Shown: piece by piece, positions 1 to 3,549 of the stretch
How positions within the stretch are numbered: the stretch's first letter is position 1
Layout of the letters: each line of letters opens with the position of its first letter
From: Actinomycetes bacterium
GTDB taxonomy: Bacteria; Actinomycetota; Acidimicrobiia; Acidimicrobiales; RAAP-2
Length of the DNA: 6,280 nt
Assembly: GCA_021787255.1 (NCBI GenBank)
Contig: JAJYMD010000226.1
Span: forward strand, 1 to 6,280
Reading direction: 5' to 3'
Made by a program: the position numbers and the translations under genes
The notes under the pieces: model-generated
Databases searched by the model: none
The model's input: only the letters and a program-made list of their open reading frames with translations
Told to the model about the DNA's origin: nothing

Positions 1-1
1 C

Positions 2-226
2 GGGCAGCTCCTCGACGACCCGGCGGCACGTGCGAGGCTGGGTGCCGCCGGAAGGGCGCGCGTTCTCCGCCGCTTCACGTGGCGGCGCTGCGCGGAGGGC
101 ACGGCCGCGTGCTACCGGGCGTTGCTCGACGGCCGCGCGCTCTCGACGCTCGAGGTGCCGGCCAGGGCCGAGGACCTGCTCGAGGGGTTCGAGGGGGCGC
201 CGGTCACAGGAGCGGCCGCGTGCTGA
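2..226 (+). CDS. C-terminal end of a probable family-4-type glycosyltransferase (5' truncated)
   Basis: Only the last 74 codons are present; the start and both Rossmann domains lie outside the window. Reading from base 2 gives an open frame ending at TGA 224-226. It begins LLDDPAARARLGAAGRARV, followed by a short helix containing RFTWRRCAEGTAACYRALL. A run of the form LLxDPxxRxxLgxxGRxRV.rrFtW is the usual C-terminal end of GT4-type (GT-B fold) glycosyltransferases, where the last helix packs back on the donor-binding domain. The catalytic region cannot be seen, so donor and acceptor are unknown. About 30 residues after that helix (from about residue 45) look like an unconserved tail. The stop codon lies inside the start of the following methyltransferase gene (overlap 220-226), so the two are probably co-transcribed and translationally coupled. 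Assignment rests on the C-terminal signature only. Confidence 0.72.
   Translation, partial: GQLLDDPAARARLGAAGRARVLRRFTWRRCAEGTAACYRALLDGRALSTLEVPARAEDLLEGFEGAPVTGAAAC
208..212 (+). promoter_or_regulatory. Shine-Dalgarno site for the first methyltransferase
   Basis: AGGAG lies 7 nt before the GTG at 220. It is the strongest ribosome binding site seen on the plus strand. It decides the start: the same frame stays open back to base 79, but that region is the end of the glycosyltransferase in another frame, and only GTG 220 has a well-placed site. Confidence 0.7.
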
Positions 227-993
227 CGGTCGACTACCGGCGCCTGGGCCTGCGCGCCGGGGACCGGGTGCTCGACCTCGGGTGCGGGGCCGGCCGCCAC
301 GCGTTCGAAGCGGCACGGCGAGGCGGACAGGTCGTCGCCCTCGACGTCGGAGCCGCCGAGCTCCAAGAGGTGCGGGCGATGCTCCAAGCGATGCTCGCCG
401 CGGGCGAGCTCGACCGCAGCTCTTCCCACGTGGGCGCCGTACGTGCCGACGCGCTCGGGCTCCCGTTCCCCGACGGGGCGTTCGACCGGGTCGTCGCCGC
501 CGAGGTCCTCGAGCACGTCCTGGACGACGCACGCGCAATGTCCGAGCTCGCTCGAGTCCTGCGCCCGGGCGGGACGATCGCGGTGACCGTGCCCCGCTGC
601 GGGCCCGAGGTCGTGAACTGGCTGCTGTCCGACGCCTATCACGACGTGCCGGGGGGCCACGTGCGCATCTACAGGCGGCCGACCCTGCTGCGGCGGCTGG
701 AGTCGTGCGGGCTGGTCCCCGTCTGCCACCACTACGCGCACGGTCTGCACTCTCCCTACTGGTGGCTGCGGTGCCTCGTCGGGATCGGCGACGAGGGGCA
801 TCGCGCCGTCGCGGCGTACCACCGGCTCTTGGTCTGGGAGATCGAGAAGCGTCCTCTCGCCACCAGGGTCGCCGCTCGGGTGCTCGACCCGCTGATCGGC
901 AAGAGCCTCGTCGTCTACCTGCGAAAGGCGCGTGGCGTCCCGGCGGTCGCGGATCTGCAGACCTCCCTCCCGGTCGAGGCGGCGACCGCATGA
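220..993 (+). CDS. class I SAM-dependent methyltransferase (Methyltransf_11 type)
   Basis: Predicted to transfer a methyl group from S-adenosylmethionine; acceptor unknown, cytoplasmic. The 257-residue protein starts at GTG 220, chosen for the AGGAG site upstream and because the Rossmann fold then begins in the usual place. Visible motifs: motif I VLDLGCGAG (residues 17-25), acidic Asp42 closing strand 2 (VVALD), Asp77 in the RADA segment that usually contacts adenine, LPFPDGAFDRVVAAEVLEHV (81-100), and LARVLRPGGTIAVTVP (110-125). This order is typical of Methyltransf_11 enzymes. The C-terminal half carries an aromatic, His-rich stretch (HHYAHGLHSPYWWLR, about residues 168-182), probably part of the acceptor site; this is inference. 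The gene overlaps the glycosyltransferase by 7 nt and the following toroid gene by 4 nt (ATGA), so it probably acts in the same pathway, for example methylating a sugar or lipid-linked glycan. No membrane segment is evident. Confidence 0.92.
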   Translation: MLTVDYRRLGLRAGDRVLDLGCGAGRHAFEAARRGGQVVALDVGAAELQEVRAMLQAMLAAGELDRSSSHVGAVRADALGLPFPDGAFDRVVAAEVLEHVLDDARAMSELARVLRPGGTIAVTVPRCGPEVVNWLLSDAYHDVPGGHVRIYRRPTLLRRLESCGLVPVCHHYAHGLHSPYWWLRCLVGIGDEGHRAVAAYHRLLVWEIEKRPLATRVAARVLDPLIGKSLVVYLRKARGVPAVADLQTSLPVEAATA

Positions 994-2204
994 GCTTCGG
1001 CGCGCGCCGCAGCGCGGCCGCGACGGTCCCCGAGGTGCCAGGAGTCCTCAGCGCCGCAGAGGTCTACGCCAGCGGGTGCGCGATCGCCGCCGTGCAGTGC
1101 TCCGACGGCATGATCCCCTGGTCACCGGGGGGCCATTGCGACCCGTGGAACCACGTCGAGGCGACGATGGCCCTCACGCTGTGCGGCCTCGTGGAGGAGG
1201 CGGAGGCCGGTTTCGAGTGGCTCGCGGCGACCCAGCTCGGCGACGGGAGCTGGTTCAACTACTACCTCGCGGGCAAGGTGGAAGACCAGAGGATCGACAC
1301 GAACGTCTGCGCCTACGTCGCGACCGGGCTGTGGCATCACGCGCTCGCGACCGGGACCTACGACCTGCTCGCCCGCCACTGGCCGATGGTGGAGCGCGCC
1401 GTGGACTTCGTGCTGCGCTGGCAGCGGCCCGACGGGCCGGTGCGCTGGTCCATCGACCAGGCTGGCCGCCCCGAGGGCTACGCGTTGCTCACCGGATCGT
1501 CGTCCGTCTTCCACAGCGTGCGCTGCGCGGTCGCCGCCGCCGAAGCGCTCGACCGCCCGCGCCCGGACTGGGAGCTCGCGGCCGGTCGGCTGGGCCACGC
1601 GATCGCGCACCACCAGCTCGCGTTCGCACCGAAGGACGAGTTCGCGATGGACTGGTACTACCCGGTGCTGGCGGGCGCGATCAGCGGCGAGGCGGCTCGT
1701 TGGCGGCTCGAGGCCACATGGAGGGCGTTCGTGATGGAGGGACTCGGCGTGCGCTGCGTCTCGGGATCCGACTGGGTCACCGCGGCCGAGACCGCGGAGT
1801 GCGCGATCGCGCTGAGCGCTGCAGGCATGGACCAAGCCGCGCTCGATCTCCTCGCGTCGGGCCAGAGGCTCCGGCTCCCCGACGGCTCGTACTGGACCGG
1901 GATCGTCCATCCGGACGAGGCGACGTTCCCCGGCGGCGAGCGCACCACCTACAGCGCGGCGGCGATGGTGCTGGCGGCCGACGCGCTGTCGTCGGCGTCG
2001 AAGGCCTCGGGGCTCTTCCGCGCCCCCTTGCTCCCGGCCGCGATCGACCTGGCCGAGCCGTCCTGCACGAGCGGCTCGGGCTGCCCGGTCGCCGAGGAGA
2101 CCGACGTTCCGGTGGCCCGCCGAAGCGGCGCGGGCCGCTGCGAAGAGGGCCGCTCCTGCCCTGGTCTCACGGCTGGGTCCGCCCGGCAGCCCAAGAGCGC
2201 GTAG
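990..2204 (+). CDS. toroid alpha/alpha-barrel protein, 'prenyltransferase/squalene cyclase-like' of unknown function
   Basis: 404 residues, starting at ATG 990 in an ATGA overlap with the methyltransferase. A weak GAGG lies 10 nt upstream. The body (about 20-340) is a series of amphipathic helix pairs punctuated by Q..DG..W turns: QCSDGMIPW (36-44), QLGDGSW (82-88, an exact QxxxGxW 'QW' motif), QRPDGPVRW (145-153) and PDGSYW (297-302). Other striking segments are DPWNHVEA (51-58), DTNVCAYVATGLWHH (103-117), TGSSSVFHS (168-176), MDWYYPVLAG (220-229) and SGSDWVTAAETAEC (258-271). This is the (alpha/alpha)6 toroid architecture shared by terpene cyclases, prenyltransferase beta subunits and six-hairpin glycosidases. 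No DxDD motif of class II terpene cyclases and no obvious Asp/Cys/His zinc set of protein prenyltransferases is seen, so the usual automatic label 'prenyltransferase' is doubtful. A glycan- or lipid-binding or glycosidase-like role would fit the neighbours. Residues from about 345 form a low-complexity tail with two CX5C pairs, overlapping the convergent gene by 38 bp. Confidence 0.88.
   Translation: MSFGARRSAAATVPEVPGVLSAAEVYASGCAIAAVQCSDGMIPWSPGGHCDPWNHVEATMALTLCGLVEEAEAGFEWLAATQLGDGSWFNYYLAGKVEDQRIDTNVCAYVATGLWHHALATGTYDLLARHWPMVERAVDFVLRWQRPDGPVRWSIDQAGRPEGYALLTGSSSVFHSVRCAVAAAEALDRPRPDWELAAGRLGHAIAHHQLAFAPKDEFAMDWYYPVLAGAISGEAARWRLEATWRAFVMEGLGVRCVSGSDWVTAAETAECAIALSAAGMDQAALDLLASGQRLRLPDGSYWTGIVHPDEATFPGGERTTYSAAAMVLAADALSSASKASGLFRAPLLPAAIDLAEPSCTSGSGCPVAEETDVPVARRSGAGRCEEGRSCPGLTAGSARQPKSA
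2124..2139 (-). terminator. possible hairpin terminator for the minus-strand operon
   Basis: AGCGGC / GCCGCT forms a perfect 6-bp GC-rich stem with a 4-nt GCGG loop, 27 nt beyond the minus-strand methyltransferase stop (2167). It lies inside the coding tail of the convergent toroid gene. There is no T-tract, so termination is speculative; stems of this size are frequent by chance in such GC-rich DNA. Confidence 0.2.
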
Positions 2205-2907
2205 GGCCGGCGTCGGCCAGGCGAGAAGCCAGGCGAGAAGCCTGGAGAGGGGGTCGCACGCGCCGCAGCACCCGAAGGCTTCCGCACGCGGCATCCTCCA
2301 CCCACTCGCCCGAGCCCATCGCGTGGCACCACAGCTCGTAGGGAGGTCGGCCGCCATCGGCGGGGTCGGGGAAGACGTCGTGGATCGCGAGCAGCCCCCC
2401 GAGCGCGACGAGCGGTGACCAGCCGCGGTAGTCCTCCCACGCAGGAGCCTCGCCGTGCCCGCCGTCCACGAAGCAGAAGTCGAGCGGCGTCGACCAGCAC
2501 GACGCGATCGTCGGCGAGTCGCCGACGACCCCGACGACGACGGCTTCGAGCCGTGCGGCAGCGACCGACCGGCGCCAGTGCGGCAACGTGTCGATCCGCC
2601 CGTCAGCCGGGTCCACGAGATCGGGCTCGTGGTGGTCCCAGCCTGGCTGGTGCTCCTGTGAGCCGCGATGATGGTCCACGCTGAAGAGCACTGCCCCGGT
2701 GGCCTCCGCCGCGGCGCCGAGGTAGATCGTCGACTTGCCGCACCACGCGCCGATCTCGACGAACACACCGCGCGCGCCCGCCGAGCGCGCCGCGCACGCC
2801 TCGCCTGCGCGCCGCGCCGCGTCGTAGAGCGCCGCACCCTCGTCGTCGGGCATGAAGCCCCGAGTCGCTCGCGCGAGCAGGAGGAGCTCGTCGGCACGCC
2901 GCGTCAC
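2167..2907 (-). CDS. class I SAM-dependent methyltransferase (Methyltransf_24 type)
   Basis: 246 residues read leftwards from GTG 2907 to TGA 2167. The frame is open further upstream, but GTG 2907 forms a GTGA overlap with the stop of the transporter gene, and the protein from there begins with a normal N-terminal helix. Visible motifs: VFVEIGAWCGKSTIYLG (48-64, glycine-rich SAM loop), FSVDHH (75-80, acidic strand-2 end), VVGDSPTI (127-134), LDFCFVDGGHGEAPAWEDYRGW (142-163, the FxDGxHxyxxxxxDxxxW pattern of Methyltransf_24), and GGLLAIHDVFPDPADGGRPP (170-189). The IHD...P segment is where related enzymes often bind a metal; that role is inference here. After about residue 218 comes a tail with a duplicated ASRL, probably not part of the fold. 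No Shine-Dalgarno site is seen, so translation probably depends on coupling to the transporter. Substrate unknown. Its 3' end overlaps the toroid gene. Confidence 0.87.
   Translation of the reverse strand: MTRRADELLLLARATRGFMPDDEGAALYDAARRAGEACAARSAGARGVFVEIGAWCGKSTIYLGAAAEATGAVLFSVDHHRGSQEHQPGWDHHEPDLVDPADGRIDTLPHWRRSVAAARLEAVVVGVVGDSPTIASCWSTPLDFCFVDGGHGEAPAWEDYRGWSPLVALGGLLAIHDVFPDPADGGRPPYELWCHAMGSGEWVEDAACGSLRVLRRVRPPLQASRLASRLADAGPTRSWAAGRTQP
2205..2245 (+). terminator. tandem GC hairpins directly after the toroid gene stop
   Basis: Two hairpins follow the TAG at 2202-2204. The first is GGCCG-GCGT-CGGCC (2205-2218, 5-bp stem). The second is CCAGGC-GAGAA-GCCTGG (2229-2245, 6-bp perfect stem). 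There is no T-run after either, so an intrinsic terminator is possible but unproven. Both lie within the coding end of the convergent methyltransferase, so they could act on transcripts from either side. Confidence 0.3.
2217..2240. repeat. tandem 12-bp direct repeat
   Basis: CCAGGCGAGAAG occurs twice, back to back and without mismatch (2217-2228 and 2229-2240). On the minus strand it encodes the duplicated ASRL in the C-terminal tail of the methyltransferase (QASRLASRLAD). The second copy also supplies the left arm of the 2229-2245 hairpin. It looks like a small slippage duplication in a weakly constrained tail. Confidence 0.7.
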
Positions 2908-3500
2908 GTGGCCAGAGCGTAGATCCCGTACGCTGCGAACCCGAGCAGCACCAGCCCGCCGGCGCGCCGGAGCCACTCCAATGGCACCACTGCCAGCAGC
3001 GACCTGCCGCCGAAGGCGCCGAGCGCCGACGTGGCAAGGAGGCCCGCGTACGCGCCGACGAACACGGCCAGAGGGTCGTGGTACTTGCCGACGAGGTTCA
3101 CCGTGAGCAGTTGGGTGAGGTCGCCCAGCTCGCCTACGACGATGACCGCGAACGCCAGGGCGAAGACCCTCCACCGGCCGGCCGGCACCCGCGCCAACCG
3201 TTCGGCTTCCCTCTCGCCGCGCGCCCGCTCCCGCCGCTCGGGCACGACGAGCAGCAGGAGCGCGCCTGCGAAGAACAACGCGGTGACCACGATCTCGAGC
3301 GTCTCGCGAGGCAGCAGCTCGATCGCGCGCCCTGCACCGACGGCGAGCCCGGTCTGGACGAGGAACGCTGCGGCCGCGCCGAGCCAGACGCAGAGCGGCG
3401 GGCTCCGGGTTCCCATGACGAGGGTCGCGATCATCGTCTTGTCGGGCAGCTCCGCCACCGCGACGAGCGCGAACACCGCGGCGGCGACCCCTATGTGCAC
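2904..3500 (-). CDS. TMEM165/GDT1 family (UPF0016) cation transporter
   Basis: 198-residue polytopic membrane protein. Known family members move Mn2+ and/or Ca2+ in exchange for protons, and bacterial ones serve in Mn export. The two inverted halves are visible. The first motif ELPDKT (17-22) lies at the end of the first membrane helix, and the second ELGDLT (124-129) in the fourth; the family consensus is E-x-G-D-[KR]-[ST]. Hydrophobic segments fall at about 3-16, 36-60, 67-87, 112-134, 141-165 and 175-197. A charged loop at 88-104 (ERRERARGEREAERLAR) separates the halves and is probably cytoplasmic. Six segments and about 200 residues match the family. GTG 3500 is the only usable start: the frame closes at TGA 3531-3533, no other start codon lies between, and AAGAGGG sits 7 nt upstream. 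The gene lies 49 bp after the aminopeptidase and overlaps the methyltransferase by 4 nt. That gap is too short for a yybP-ykoY manganese riboswitch. Confidence 0.92.
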   Translation of the reverse strand: MHIGVAAAVFALVAVAELPDKTMIATLVMGTRSPPLCVWLGAAAAFLVQTGLAVGAGRAIELLPRETLEIVVTALFFAGALLLLVVPERRERARGEREAERLARVPAGRWRVFALAFAVIVVGELGDLTQLLTVNLVGKYHDPLAVFVGAYAGLLATSALGAFGGRSLLAVVPLEWLRRAGGLVLLGFAAYGIYALAT

Positions 3501-3517
3501 ACCGCCACCCTCTTCAT
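3491..3517 (-). other. possible 8-codon leader frame (MKRVAVCT) overlapping the transporter start
   Basis: In the 49-bp gap after the aminopeptidase, an ATG at 3517 with GAGGGG 4 nt upstream opens an 8-residue frame. It stops at TAG 3491-3493, ten bases into the transporter gene in another frame. It could help ribosomes reinitiate at GTG 3500, or be chance. Nothing else is seen in this gap. Confidence 0.15.
3508..3514 (-). promoter_or_regulatory. Shine-Dalgarno site for the transporter
   Basis: On the minus strand AAGAGGG lies 7 nt before GTG 3500. The site falls inside a tiny 8-codon frame (3517-3491) that overlaps the transporter start. Confidence 0.55.
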
Positions 3518-3549
3518 GCGGCCCCTCGCGTCACGCGGGCGGGCTCCTC

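Noticed and set aside
30..989. Upstream extension of the toroid frame by 320 codons
   Set aside because: The extension is Arg/Pro-rich and lies over the methyltransferase, whose SAM motifs are in another frame. ATG 990 with an ATGA overlap is the natural start.
1080..1810. Three copies of the palindrome GCGATCGC (1080, 1599, 1803), all in the toroid gene, recalling a highly iterated palindrome
   Set aside because: All three are in the same codon phase and encode Ala-Ile-Ala in helices, so codon bias explains them. No copies were found elsewhere in the window.
932..2341. A 469-codon plus-strand frame over the toroid gene
   Set aside because: Arg-rich shadow without motifs, in a different frame from the toroid repeats.
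1122..2897. A 591-codon minus-strand frame spanning two real genes
   Set aside because: Low-complexity Arg/Ser/Ala sequence crossing gene borders; both strands beneath it already carry well-supported genes in other frames.
2908..3174. N-terminal extension of the minus-strand methyltransferase
   Set aside because: The added 89 residues are Arg-rich and overlap the transporter's last membrane helices; the GTGA junction at 2904-2907 is the better start.
3501..3549. yybP-ykoY manganese riboswitch before the transporter
   Set aside because: The gap is only 49 bp, too short for the aptamer, and no matching fold is visible in it.
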